From Orientallactaga sibirica (Eukaryota > Chordata > Mammalia > Rodentia > Dipodidae): a stretch of 64,000 nucleotides of DNA. A model generated the notes under the pieces. That model did no database searches, was not told the origin of the DNA, and worked only from the letters and a program-made list of their open reading frames with translations. Position numbers and translations under genes: made by a program. Of the stretch, positions 51,908-64,000 are shown piece after piece (positions within the stretch are counted from its first letter, which is position 1; each line of letters opens with the position of its first letter). The stretch lies in NCBI GenBank assembly GCA_036365145.1, contig JAEOAD010001365.1, positions 3,927,001 to 3,991,000 on the forward strand, written 5' to 3'.

Positions 51908-52095
51908 GGGGCTGGAGAGATGGCTTAGTGGTTAAGCGCTTGCCTATGAAGCCTAAGGACCCTGGTTCGATGCTCAATAAGCCAGATGCTCAAGGTGGTA
52001 CATGCATCTGGAGTTTGTTTGCAGTGGCTGGAGGCCTTGGTGCGCCCATTCTCTCTCTGTTGCTAATAAATAAATAAAAATAACTTTTTTTTTAA
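51908..52095 (+). repeat. tRNA-derived SINE (B2/DIP type)
   Basis: GGGGCTGGAGAGATGGCTTAG head, internal deletion after the B box, AAATAAATAAAAATA tail. Confidence 0.94.
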
Positions 52096-52107
52096 AAAAA
52101 AGAAAAA

Positions 52108-52290
52108 TCCTCATTCATGATGGCACATGCCTGTAATCCAGCACTCAGGAGACTGAGGCAGGAGAATGGAAAGTTCCAGATCAGTTGAACAGCAAGACCC
52201 TGTCTCAAAAACAGGCAATTCATGAAATTCACACGGAATTCCTCCCGTTTCCCTCCCCCAAAAAAAAAAAAAAAAAAAAAAAAAAACTCA
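52108..52290 (+). repeat. Diverged B1-like SINE and poly(A)
   Basis: TGATGGCACATGCCTGTAATCC to AAGACCCTGTCTC, then A30 at 52258-52287. CTCATTCA recurs at 51728, 52111 and 52288. Confidence 0.82.
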
Positions 52291-52352
52291 TTCATGAAAT
52301 GCATTTGTAATAAAAAGTAGTGGTTTTTAGATTTTTAAAAATATTTATTTAT

Positions 52353-52512
52353 GAGCCGGGCGTGGTGGCACATGCCTTTAATCCCAGCACTCAGGAGGCA
52401 GAGGTAGGAGGATCACCGTGAGTTCGAGGCAATCCTGAGACTAATTCCAGGTCAGCCTGGACCAGAGTGAGACCCTACCTTGAAAAACCAAAACAAACAA
52501 ACAAAAAAAAAA
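52353..52512 (+). repeat. B1-like SINE
   Basis: GCCGGGCGTGGTGGCACATGCC to GAGACCCTACCTTG, A-rich tail. Confidence 0.95.
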
Positions 52513-52700
52513 TTTATTTAGTTATTTATTTTAAAAAGAGGAGAAAAAGAAGAAGGAGAGGATGGGCACACCAGAGCATCCTGCCACTGCACGTGAACTC
52601 CAGATGCATGAGCCATTTTGTGCATCTGGCTTTATATGGGTACTGGGGAATTGAACCCATACTGACAAGCTTTGTAAGATGAGCCATCTCTCCAACCCTT
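52513..52700 (-). repeat. tRNA-derived SINE
   Basis: TTTATTTAGTTATTTATT to GAGCCATCTCTCCAACCC. Confidence 0.9.
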
Positions 52701-52737
52701 GTTTATATATACATTTTAAAATTCTAAATTCAATTTA

Positions 52738-52895
52738 TTTGAGGGGGGCATGCCAGAGCCTTAGCCATTGCAAACAAACTCCAGATGTATGCACCACCTT
52801 GTGCATCTGGCTTACATGGGTACTGGGGAATTGAACCTGAGTCCTTAGGCTTCACAGCCAAGCTCCTTAACCACTAACATATCTCTCCAGCCGCC
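52738..52895 (-). repeat. tRNA-derived SINE, tail short
   Basis: GGGCATGCCAGAGCCTTAGCC to ACATATCTCTCCAGCC. Confidence 0.9.
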
Positions 52896-52919
52896 CCCCC
52901 CCCTTTAAAAAGCATTTTA

Positions 52920-53085
52920 AGCCGGGCATGGTGGCGCACGCCTTTAATCCCAGCATTCAGGAGGCAGAGGTAGGAGGATCGCCGAGAGTTTGAGGCCACC
53001 CTGAGACTACATAGTTAATTCCAGGTCAGCCTGGACCAGAGTGAGACCCTACCTTGCAAAACAAAAAACAACAACAAAAAAGTAT
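52920..53085 (+). repeat. B1-like SINE, young
   Basis: GCCGGGCATGGTGGCGCACGCC to GAGACCCTACCTTGC, A-rich tail. Confidence 0.95.
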
Positions 53086-53164
53086 TTTGACATATGTTTA
53101 TAGTATATGTGGTATGATATATTTATATGTAGATTATATGCATGATCGTTTGGTTTCTAAGTTG

Positions 53165-53325
53165 GTTTTATTTTGTTTTTGGTTTTTCAAGGTAGGGTCT
53201 CACTCTAGCTCAGGCTGACCTGGAATTCACTATGCAGTGTCAGGGTGGCCTCAAACTCATGGTGATCCTCCTACCTCTGCCTCTCCAGTGCTGGGATTAA
53301 AGGCGTGCACCACCACGCCCAGCTC
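53165..53325 (-). repeat. B1-like SINE
   Basis: GTTTTTCAAGGTAGGGTCTC to GCACCACCACGCCCAGC. TCTAAGTT flanks both sides. Confidence 0.95.
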
Positions 53326-53439
53326 TAAGTTTTAAGAAGGTTTTTGAAAGAATATATCAATCACTAGAACAGATTAGATATTCATGTCTCCTAACCACAG
53401 ATTTGCTGTGCCTGAAAATCATATTGTGTGGATTTTTAT

Positions 53440-53640
53440 TAAAAATATTTTATCTTACTTTTTTTGGGGGGAGAGAAAGGCAGATAGAGAAGAGAAAAGG
53501 TACTAGGGCCTTCAGCTACAGCAAAGGAACTCCAGACACATGCGCCACCTTGAACATCTGGCTTACTTGGGTCCTGCAGAATCAAACCTGGGTCCTTTGG
53601 CTTTGCAGGCCTTAACCACTAAGCCATCTCTCTAGCCCGG
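53440..53640 (-). repeat. tRNA-derived SINE
   Basis: GGGGAGAGAAAGGCAGATAG to AAGCCATCTCTCTAGCCC. Confidence 0.9.
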
Positions 53641-54092
53641 TGGTGTGAGTTGTGGATTTTAATGTTAATTCGTTTGTTTTTTGGTTGGTTGAGTCTTATC
53701 TTCACTGATCCTGCTTTGGAATGGCCAAAGCATCTACACTTTAGCTTTGGACAAAGTTAGAAATGTGTATTGGAAGGATTAATTTTGTTTTGCTCTTTAG
53801 AATTTGATTTTAACACTTATGTATTAAACCTCTTGTGTGGATTCTATTAGGAAGGTTGACACCGGAGTAAAAGAAAAAGTTCTTAGGTTTCTGTTCACCC
53901 TCTAAAAAGTGGTTAGAATTGCAAATGTTTCTAGAGCCAAGCTGCACAGTAGCAAACCCGAAACTGGGGATCTGTCCATTGCAGAGGATTCTCTCTTCCT
54001 CGCCTCCCCTGTGCACCAGCATGTAGCACCTCTCAGCAGGGCAGCCTTTTTCTGGGGGGGTGGGTGGTAATTGTCTTTTGTAAAACCTAAAA
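53641..54092. other. Single-copy-looking interval
   Basis: About 450 bases between SINEs. Nothing recognised. Confidence 0.4.
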
Positions 54093-54093
54093 C

Positions 54094-54312
54094 CAAGGCT
54101 GGGGAAATGGCTTAGTGGTTAAGGTGTTTGCCTTGGAAGCCTAAGGACCCTGGTTTGATTCCCCAGGACCCATGTAAGCCAGATGCACGTGGGGGCACAT
54201 GCATCTGGAGTTTGTTTGCAGTGGCTAGAGGCCCTGGCATGCCCATTCTCTCTTTCTCTTTATATACATCCTCCTCTCTCTCTCAAATAAATAAATAAAA
54301 TATTTTTTTAAA
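54094..54312 (+). repeat. tRNA-derived SINE (B2/DIP type)
   Basis: AGGCTGGGGAAATGGCTTAGTGG head, CT tract, AAATAAATAAATAAAATA tail. Confidence 0.94.
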
Positions 54313-54320
54313 AAACCCTA

Positions 54321-54475
54321 GCTGGGCATGGTAGCGCACACCTTTAATCCCAGCACTTGGGAGGTAGAGGTAGGAGGATTGCCATGAATTCAGGCCACCC
54401 TGAGACTAATTCCAGGTCAGCCTGAGCTAGAATGAGACCCTACTTCGAAAAACCAAAAACCAAAACAAAAACAAA
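54321..54475 (+). repeat. B1-like SINE
   Basis: GCTGGGCATGGTAGCGCACACC to GAGACCCTACTTCG. CCTAAAACCA before the preceding SINE (about 54085) recurs after this one (about 54477), so the pair shares one target. Confidence 0.94.
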
Positions 54476-54509
54476 CCCTAAAACCAGAATTGGAACATGT
54501 CTCTCCTCT

Positions 54510-54716
54510 TTATTTAATTAATTAATTAATTTATTTATTTATGAGAGAAACAGAGAGGGGAGTAGGAGAGAATGGGCATGCCAGGGCCTCTAGTCACTGC
54601 AAACTCCAGAAGCATGTGCCACCATATGCATCTGGCTTACATGGGTTCCGGGGAGTCAAACCTAGGTCTTTAGGCATCACAGGCAAGTGCCTTAACCACT
54701 AAACCAGCTCTCCAGC
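54510..54716 (-). repeat. tRNA-derived SINE, last before CEBPA
   Basis: (AATT)n, TTATTTATTTATGAGAG to AACCAGCTCTCCAGCCC. Confidence 0.92.
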
Positions 54717-55345
54717 CCTCTCTCTTCTTCTTGCTGGTGGTGACAGAAGATAAAGGTCTGAAAGGTAGTCAGAGAGGAGCATCCTAGAACCTTCTCTCAT
54801 GCTGGCTTTGTCCCCACCAAGTATGAATCCCAGAGCCATCTGTCCATCCCCAGGAGGCTGCCCATCTGCAGTCAAATGCTGCCTGACAACCCGCTCCATC
54901 AGCTCCTCCCTTCTTATCCTTTGGACATTCGCATGAGGGGCTCTGTCAACGCCAGGAGCTCACCCAGGTTCTCCGGATAATTCCTGCTTCAGAGCTTGGG
55001 TAGCTAGCTGCAGACAGGACTGCCTCAGCCCTGTACCTGTGACCATGTGGCCAGGGTATCCTCCAAACACTTCTATATTCCAAAGTTTCTCCTAGACGTC
55101 AGAGGGACAGCAGGTAGATTTTAGCAGGGGCTCACAGGCTAAGAGCCTCTCTCTCTCTTAGAACGACAAAGCAGGCAGGTGGCCCTGCAGGTCAGCTTCC
55201 TATGGCCTCTTGGGGGCTTAGAGGCGGACACCGTGTGTACCAGAAGATAGCAACTCCAGACTGAGAGGCCTAACGTCTTGCTCCAATCCATCTGCTCTCT
55301 GTGCCCTCCCTAGGCTGCCTCGGTCGCTATTGTTTCTCTTGACAG
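54716..55345. other. Single-copy-looking interval
   Basis: No repeat or conserved ORF is recognised. This begins the SINE-poor zone that continues through CEBPA. Confidence 0.45.
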
Positions 55346-55462
55346 AGTGGAGCAAATTGACACAAGGCCTTTCTTGTAACCCAGGCTAGCCTCAAGCTCT
55401 CAGTCCTCCTCTCTCAGCCTCCCAAATGCTGAGATTACAAGCGTGTGACACTATGCTCACAT
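55345..55462 (-). repeat. B1-like SINE, diverged
   Basis: GTAACCCAGGCTAGCCTCAAG and CCTCCCAAATGCTGAGATTACA are diverged B1 blocks on the minus strand. It is the last clear SINE before CEBPA. Confidence 0.7.
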
Positions 55463-56842
55463 GGACTCCACTGTTTCTCACCTGGCTGGCACCCGCCCCC
55501 CCCCCCACGCCAGTCAGAGCAGCCATTCAAGACCACAAATGGGACAAAGCTCCCAGACCAACCTTTGGAGGACAAGTGCCTGTGAGATAAGACTGTGCCC
55601 CTCACCTGGGATGACCCTGGTCACTGCCCCAGACTGTGGATCCAGTCTTATCTGGGCCTCTCCCCAGCTCACCACACGCCAGCCTGTCAGACATCTTGTC
55701 CTTTATTTTCACAAATGCCATGGTTTCACAGCCTCTCCACCTTTGCACCTGCTGGTCCCTCCTCGGAGAAACCTTCCATGCTTCCTTGCAGCAGTTCCTG
55801 CTAGACTTTCGGGGAACAGCTCAAAGGTCCTCTCCCACATGAAGCCCTCTCTCACCTCCCATTTGAGTCTTCCCAGGGTGCCCCCATGGCACCCCACAGA
55901 CTAAGTGGTTGTTTTATCTCACTGGAATATTCTCAGACACGGGAAAGCACCAGCTTGGCGCGATTGTTGTGGGGCGCTTTTCCTAGACGGCAAAGGGCCA
56001 ATTCCTGTGTGCTCATGTGGCCATTCTCTTCTTATACAGCCACCAATCCCATCTGATAAGTTACCCATTCCAGGACATCATTTACCCTTGGCTCTCCTGA
56101 AAGCCCTGTCTCCAAGTACCATTACACGGGGAGGTTAAAGCTTCAGCGTATGACTTTTGGAGAGGCATAATTCTGCCCATAACACCTCTCCAAAGTTGGT
56201 GGCTGCCTCCTCCACACCCCCATATTGGCCAGAGCTTGGTGTCTTCAGAGTAGCACCCACATACTGAACCCCTGTTCAAGTCTCTAGCACGCTGGATGGC
56301 CTCTATGAGGAGTCCCTTTCCTACCAGCATTCTGTCTGTCACAATATCACCTGTGTTTCCAGCTATAAGAGGGAGGGGCTATTTGTTATCCTTCCCCCTC
56401 CCCAAGCGCTCAGCACCTATACAGAACAAGCAAGCCCTGCTTCATTTGTACACAGCCCTGCAGCCTTGGGGCCCCACTGCCCGCCTCCATCACCCCAGGC
56501 ATTGACCAAGTTCTAGTGTGCTGGAGAAGGCCATAGCCCTACACTCTCCTTCCTGCAAACCCGAGAAGAGAGCCTCTGCCCGAAAAGGTAAGGGCCTCTG
56601 GTCAGCCAGGTGTCAACCTCCTGCTTGATTCCCTTCACACTTAGGAGCATTCCTCAGTGTTCCCTGTCTGCGCTGGGAAAAGCTATTATTTTTAGTTTAG
56701 CAGAAAAACTGAAAATAATCCCACTAGGTTTTGGGGGGTTTCTCTCCAGGGTGTGCTCCACAGGTGCACGGTTTATTATTGGGTCTACTGTGTCCCAGGG
56801 GCACTGCTCAACTCACACCAGGTTACTTATTTAGTGTACCTG
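55463..56842. other. Mostly single-copy interval with one ancient LTR end
   Basis: No gene is recognised. Open frames of up to 147 codons lack family motifs. An LTR-like remnant lies at about 56045-56184. An AT-rich block at 56685-56725 (CTATTATTTTTAGTTTAGC) could be a conserved noncoding patch. Confidence 0.45.
56045..56184 (-). mobile_element. Ancient MaLR/ERVL-type LTR end
   Basis: The minus strand reads TGTTATGGGCAGAATTATG and on to a CTTGGAGACAGGGC block, the layout of the 5' end of old mammalian MaLR/ERVL LTRs. It is non-coding and heavily diverged. Confidence 0.5.
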
Positions 56843-57016
56843 CTTTTCTCTTTCTTTCTCTCTCTCCCCCCTCCTCCTTTCTCTTCTTTCTCGTACTCTC
56901 CTTCCCTTCTCTTCGCTCCCTCTCTCACCCTCTCTTCTTCCCTCCTTTCTTTTCTCTCTCCCTCCCTTCTTTCTCTTCCCTTTCCCTCCCTTGTCTTCTC
57001 TCCCCCCCCCTTTCTC
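56843..57016 (+). repeat. Polypyrimidine CT-rich tract upstream of CEBPA
   Basis: About 170 bases of C and T with very few purines, irregular CTTTCTC/CCCTCCT units, about 1.25 kb upstream of the inferred start. Confidence 0.85.
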
Positions 57017-57689
57017 GATCCAAAAGCATCAAGCTAAAAATATCTTGTTTATGAACTCTGGACAGAAAATGGAGCAGTTGGGTCATTAATCATTGAGAAT
57101 ATGTTGAATAGGAACTTGATTAAAGCCCGGGCTGGTTCTTCGCTGTGACCACAGTGGAAGCTCGGCCTCCCCAGCCATCATTTTAGCTTTGCCTCCTTGA
57201 GGGCTCCCGGGGCGGGGTCGCAAAGCCTTGCCAGGCCCAAGGGGGCCCATTGTATGGAGGTCTTAACCTGCGCTCCCTGGAGAATGTCAGACTAGATGAC
57301 TTCCAGATAGCACCTAGGGCTGTGTGGTGAGAGGACACAGGGAGACTCCCAGTGGGTGCTCCTACCCTGTGGCCCCGGATTCCAATGCACCCAGGCTCCT
57401 GAGACTGGCGCCCATCTGAATGACAGACAGTGGGGAAAGCAAGCTGTGGCTTCAGGCCTCTTGGACTGCGGTGCCCAGGCTCTAAATCCCCTTTCTGGAG
57501 TCTCAAGTTCGTATCCTCTCTGTGACAACCCCGGGTCCCCTGCGCTCACCCTGGGGTCCAGCCCATAACCCACCACCAGTTGCAAAAGGAAAAAAAAAAT
57601 TAATTGGAGGTTCTACTCCGGGTAGCACCGCCCGCCTCGTATGCCTATCAAACCTCTGGCTCCAGCCTGGAGACTGAATTAAAAAAGAA
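57016..57689. other. CEBPA upstream flank, single-copy-looking
   Basis: No repeat is recognised. The first 120 bases are AT-rich and hold TGTTTAT (57046-57052), a FOX-type core, and an ATTAATCATT homeodomain/HNF1-like stretch near 57085-57095. The rest is increasingly G+C rich towards the promoter. No conserved ORF is seen. Confidence 0.5.
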
Positions 57690-57971
57690 AGTTTTCCAAC
57701 CCGACCGGGTCCTCCAGGCTCCAGGCAGCGGCCGCGCAGGGTCCTAGCGCCAGACGCTGCACAATCCCGTGGGATCCCGGGAGCTGTGAGAGAGGCCGGG
57801 CCGGGCCGGGCTGGGGAGATGCTCGGCCTGGAAGCGGTGGACCCACACCGCCACTTTGCACCACGAGTCTTGGCCGAAACCCGGGGTCCGACCCGGGGTC
57901 CGGGAGCTCGAGACCGACACCCGCCCTCCACCCCTCTGGGCGGCCTCTAGGGATGCTCCCGGGCTCCCTAA

Positions 57972-59552
<1,581 letters not shown>

Positions 59553-61010
59553 GGCGCGCGGGGCTGCCGGACCGCCCTGGGCCGGCTTCCTGGGCCCCCC
59601 TTCACCGTGACCTGGGGAGTGGTTTCAGGTCGCTGGATCTCCAGGCTGACCTGGGGGAGAGACGGTCGGGGGAGGACAGTGCAAGCCAGGACTAGGAGAT
59701 TCCAGGCTCGCCTGAAAAACAGCCTGGCCTGCTCCTGCGTGTCCCCCCTCTTCCTCCGAGTCGGACTTGGGGCGTCTAAGATGAGGGAGTCAGGCAGTGG
59801 TTTCCCCCGGAGACGGGGAGACCTTTCTGCTGGGCTGCGCTGTGAGCCCAGCACTTCAAGTATTAAGGGAAAAAAATTACATTGTGCCTTCGAAATGCAA
59901 ACTCGCTCCGATTCCTACCGAGTAGGGGGAGCAGATATGTGCCTTGATATTTTCCTTGGAGGACTCCTCGCGTCCTCCAAGGCTTCCGCAGGCTCGCACG
60001 AGAAAAGGAAGGGTGCAGGCCCAACGCAGGAGGAAGATTCAGGAAGCTGAGATGCCGAGCAACCGGCCCCAACCGCCTCAGTGCCTGTCCTTGGAGGGGA
60101 GGGACTTTATGGAGTTGAGGCTTTTAACTTCAGGGTGCTCCACTAGTTCCTTTTGGAGGTGGCGGGTCCCTAGTTCCTCGCCCTCTACCCCAGCTTACAG
60201 CAGCAGCCTGGGGCTTCCTTGGTGAGCACTCAATAGAGATAGGGGGTCACCACCCCTTGTCAGACCAGAAAGCTAGGTTGTGAGAGCTGTGTGGTCAAGG
60301 GAGTGGTGATCTGGTGAAAGAGATTTGGTTTGGGGGGGGGGGGCGGGAGGGGTGAAGGGATACTGGCGACCACCAGCCCTGTCTGTCTGTACTGTATGTA
60401 GCCAGCATTGCCGAAGGAACTTTTAAGCACAATCTATCCATCCCAGAGGGACCAGAGTTATGACAAACTTCCCAAATATTTTGCTTCATCAGCCGATATC
60501 AACACTTGTATCTGGTCTCTGTGTCCCTGCCGTGCCTTGTGCAATGTCAATGTGCACGTCGACGAGAAACCACCATTTTATTTGGTCTTTTGTTTTGTTT
60601 TGGTTCTGCTCAGAAACTTGCCAAAATGAGACTGTTCATTAGCAGCTGTGGGGGGGGGGGATCTAAAGCTGTTTTTCCTTTTGATTTGGGGATTTTTTTT
60701 CCTTTTGTTCCTTGGAAACCAATGAGGTGAGGTGGGCTTGCCTTCCCGCCCCACCCCTCAGCTTTCCCTGGCTGTAGTTGGGGGTCTCCACACCCTCTAG
60801 CTGGGGCTGCACACAGGCTTGCCTGCCACCTCCATCCCCAACTGGGGGTCTGGTCCTGGGTCTAGCAGGAAGGCCGCCTCTAGCCAGTGTGTACACATCC
60901 TTGGGGCTGGGAGCAAGGAAGAACTGCTTCATCCTTTCATTAGAGGAGAGCACAGAGATTCAAGCTAGATGTTGTATGTATTATATCTCTAATATAAACA
61001 TATCAAAGTC
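59553..61010 (+). other. CEBPA: CEBPA 3'UTR
   Basis: About 1.46 kb follows the TGA. It contains a G-run near 60330-60350, a second near 60650-60660, a T/GT-rich stretch near 60570-60610 and an AT-rich terminal block from 60970 to 61005. It holds no SINE. No canonical AATAAA occurs before 62634, so the variant signal at 60991 is the best end. Confidence 0.7.
60991..60996 (+). terminator. Probable CEBPA poly(A) signal (variant AATATA)
   Basis: AATATA is a known variant hexamer. A GATTTTGGTGTC-type GU-rich element follows within 30 nt. The resulting mRNA length fits the family. AATAAA at 62634-62639 is an alternative distal signal. Confidence 0.55.
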
Positions 61011-64000
61011 GATTTTGGTGTCTCTTTAAAACCAGAAAGAAGCTACTGCCCAGGTTTGTCTTGGGCCGAGATCCATTTGAAAATGATCACAGCATTTTCT
61101 GTGTCTGAAGCCCTCACCTCTGGATCCTTGACCTTGGCAGGGCTGGGGGCGACTTACTTCCCTCAACCAGCACAAACAGCGGGAGGAAGACCAGGCTGGA
61201 AACTGAGAATGCCCAGAGCTTAGAGACAGTCCACTGGGGACCCGGCTGTGGGGGTGGGGGGAGGGCTGCTTGGAGAGGCGTGTGTCCTGTCCTTTGTCCT
61301 AGGAGAAGAGGACCTTTGCTCAAAAGGCAGGCCCGCTCAGCAGCTCCAGGCTCAAGGACCCCTTGGGCCACACTCCCAAATCACTCGCTGTTCTGGCTCC
61401 CAAGCAGTGTAGCTCACACATACCTTTGCCCCAGCCTTCCAGTGGGACCCTAGGCAAGCTGGATCCTTCACCCTTCCCTGCTTTTCCTATCCCAGTGATG
61501 CCTAGAAGACTGGCCTGCAGGCTGAGCCACTCCATACTTTCCGTGCCTCAGCCCACCTTGATGCTGTTGAGGATCTATCTCCACTGTCCATCTCCCAGTT
61601 CTGCCCATCCTGAACCAATGCAATCGGGAGGTTGACACCTAATGATTCATTCCCCCCACTGCCACAAGTAGCTCATGAGGACAGGCACCCCCTCGACCAC
61701 AGTGACAGCCCAGTCATGCAGGGAGGGCAGACATCGTCCTCCATCCTTTCCCGAACCCAGGGGCTGCTCTTGTATCTTTCTTCACTGAGCAGCTGGCAGT
61801 GGATGCCAGTGACACATAACGTGTCTTTTTACATTTTGAAGGCTTTGGTGCTACCTGCCTGTGTGGTGAACTCGTCCCCCATCCCCGCTCCGCCCACCTT
61901 TACTGACGCCTTTTTCCTTCGCTTGCCTGCCGCCTCCTCAACCCATGGTTGCCCTTGGCAAAGGAAAGACCACAAGCCCAGTGAAGAGGCGGCTGCCTGC
62001 CCCTCCAGCCTGGGAACCAAGGAGGCAGAGCCCCGCTGCCTGCCTAGAGGCTGGGGCAGGCCCTGGCTTGTAGGCCCCAGCAAACCCTCTTTGGGTTCAG
62101 TGCAAATTCCAGTTTTTCTTGTTTGTGGGGGCTGATCCTTGACTCTTCCCCCTTTGCCCCCAGAACATGCCCTAGAATGGGTGGGGGAGGTGTGACCGCC
62201 TACCCTCACTCCTCTCCCAATCCCTTGGATCGGGGCTCTTTCTCCGGGGGATCATGGAAGGGCACCCCCTCCTGCATGCACAACCCAGGTTCTTGAGTAG
62301 CGTGCATTGGGGAACAAAATAGATACCCTCACATCCCCATCCAGGAAAGGGGTGACCCAAAGTTGATAATGCCAGGGAAAGCAGCATGGGGTGACCCTAT
62401 CAAATGCATGCTCCATGCCAAGCCTGAGGTAGTCCTCCACAGCCAGCCTCTCCCAGACAACCACTGTTCCATGCAGTTCTTCATGAAGAACTGAGCACAT
62501 CCCTCAATAGTCACTGTGATAGCTCCTGGGTGTCAGGCCTGTGCCAGGGACTGGGAGCAAGTAGACTCAACTGCTGCCCTTGGGGAGGTCACAGCCCTGT
62601 GGTCCCAAGCTGTGCTATCAAAGCGTCAAGTGCAATAAAGGCTCCGTCCTGAGGTGGAAGCATACAGCTTTGACCCAACATCTAGTGAAGGCAGTCCCAC
62701 CGGGCCCAGTTCCCAAATGCCTAGAAGCTTCTGCCTTGCACCATCTTCCCCGCTCCCCCAGGCCAGGCCAGGTAGTGCCTGACTGGGGACCTGTTGTATT
62801 CTCTAGAAGGCTTCTGAGCCGCATGTCCCCTGATGCGTGAGGGGAGCCGGCCTGCAGGAAGAAGCAAGAGTAGAAGTGAGAGAGGGAGGCGGTCCCTTTG
62901 CCACCAGATAGCTTAGTGCTGTCACAGGCATCATCCTTATCTCTTGGATCTCCTGGGAATCTGAACATGGGGTTTGGCCCTGACACCTGCCATGAGCCAC
63001 TGGGACTGGTGAGGAGTGTCCGCCCGCCCCTCCCAGGTCTCCCGCCCCCTGCTTCCCAGGTAGAAACCTGCCAGGCCTCCAGAGCTTCTGATTTCACAAG
63101 AGGGGAGGGGGCCTCCTCACTGTGAAGGTCAAGGGGAAGCCAAAACACTGACTTTGCTTAACCAAGAGACCGCTCCTTCCAGAGCACCCACCCTCTGCAG
63201 GCACGAAGCAGCGTCCTTGCCTGTGTGGTATAGATGTTTCAGAGGGCTCTTTCCTATGCGGTAGACAGGGGAAGGAAGCCCTTTCTATTCTGGCTATTGT
63301 CTTCCCTTTACATTTTTCTCCTTTCCTCTGCCTCTCCCTTCCCTTCCTTTGCCTTCTCTTTCCTTCCCGTCCCGTCCCTTCCCTTCCCTTCCCTTTCATT
63401 GCTTGCCTCTTCCCCTTCCCCTTTCCCCTCCCTTTCCCTTTCCTTTTCTTACTACTGTGTTTCTCTCCCCTTTTCCCCTTCCCATTCTGTAAACCTTACT
63501 AACTCACCAGCACTTTTGAAAGACCTTCCTTAATTCTGTGAAACCTCATGCTGTCTCCTTTTCTCTCAGCCTCTCTCCCCCTTCCTGTATCTCTCCCTGT
63601 GGATGGAGTATTTAACAAAAGTTCTGACATAGGAAGGATACCAATTCACTATCAAAGCATCCTAGCCCCATCCCAGAACAATTAAACAGCCAGATGGAAT
63701 CTGGGAAAACGCATTAATAACACGAACAATCTGTGCAGGCCGGCAGGAGCCCAGGAGCCTCCAGCAGGGGTGGGGTGGTGAGGAAGACCAGGGTGCCAGA
63801 GTGTGAACTCGAAGCCACATCTTGGCCCCTATGGTGGCCATTCAGGGACAGGGCCATCCCAAGGGTATGCTAGGTCTGGCCACAGCTGGGCTGTCCCCTC
63901 CGGCCCTTGTAAGGCCCACTGTGCATCCTGGATCCTGGTGGCTGCAGACAGAGCCAGAGAAATGTGGAACCCATTACTCAGCCAGCCGCAGCCCCAGCCA
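61011..64000. other. CEBPA downstream flank without recognised genes
   Basis: About 3 kb with no SINE or LINE that I can recognise, no family-like protein and no SLC7A10 exon. It contains AATAAA at 62634 and a polypyrimidine tract at about 63311-63480. Open frames on both strands are low-complexity and lack family motifs. Confidence 0.6.
63311..63480 (+). repeat. Polypyrimidine CCCTT-rich tract
   Basis: Irregular (CCTTTC/CCCTTCC) repeats give an almost purine-free strand of about 170 bases. Confidence 0.8.

Noticed and set aside
61632..62135. 167-codon plus-strand open frame downstream of CEBPA
   Set aside because: Low-complexity composition, no recognisable domain, no promoter or matching SLC7A10 exon.

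Overview
This is mammalian nuclear DNA, almost certainly from a mouse-related (myomorph) rodent. The repeats show it: 7SL-derived B1-like SINEs, tRNA-derived SINEs of B2/DIP general type, ID-like and B4-type SINEs, ORR1/MLT1-like MaLR LTRs and rodent-type L1 3' ends. The tRNA-derived family and the B1 variant resemble those of jerboas and their relatives (Dipodoidea). That placement is an inference from memory of the families, not a search.

One protein-coding gene is clear: CEBPA, intronless, on the + strand, inside a CpG island at about 57.7-59.8 kb. It has a TATA box (58253), an inferred start near 58283, a 5-codon upstream ORF (58409-58426) ending 7 nt before the p42 start (58434), the internal p30 start (58818), a TGA at 59550-59552, and a 3'UTR that probably ends near 61010 at a variant AATATA signal. 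In other mammals CEBPG lies on one side of CEBPA and SLC7A10 on the other. Given this orientation CEBPG should lie to the left and SLC7A10 to the right, but no exon of either is recognisable here, so 1-57.6 kb reads as the CEBPG-CEBPA intergenic interval.

Layout: 1-54.7 kb is dense in nested repeats. The main blocks are two split MaLR LTRs (0.4-1.2 and 5.55-6.5 kb), SINE stacks at 7.5-8.7, 10.2-11.3 and 12.2-13.8 kb, an antisense L1 broken by SINEs (17.2-22.3 kb), MaLR/MLT1 and L1 fragments (23.7-26.2 kb), a sense L1 ORF2/3' segment (27.4-28.7 kb), B4 elements split by L1 3' ends (32.1-33.2 and 40.4-42.5 kb), and a same-orientation alternating SINE block ending in a purine microsatellite (38.6-39.84 kb). 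Three related ORR1-like solo LTRs (19.9, 37.9 and 49.4 kb) have intact ends. Ancient MIR, L2-like and MLT1-like remnants lie between them. From about 54.7 kb to the end the DNA is nearly free of young SINEs. This quiet zone contains the CEBPA promoter, gene and flanks, as expected of a developmental regulator under constraint.

No functional RNA gene, CRISPR array, active transposase or other complete protein gene was found. Most short open frames are SINE, microsatellite or GC-rich shadow frames. The functional logic here is the CEBPA translational switch: the uORF, p42, p30, and an open 5' frame that allows an extended isoform.
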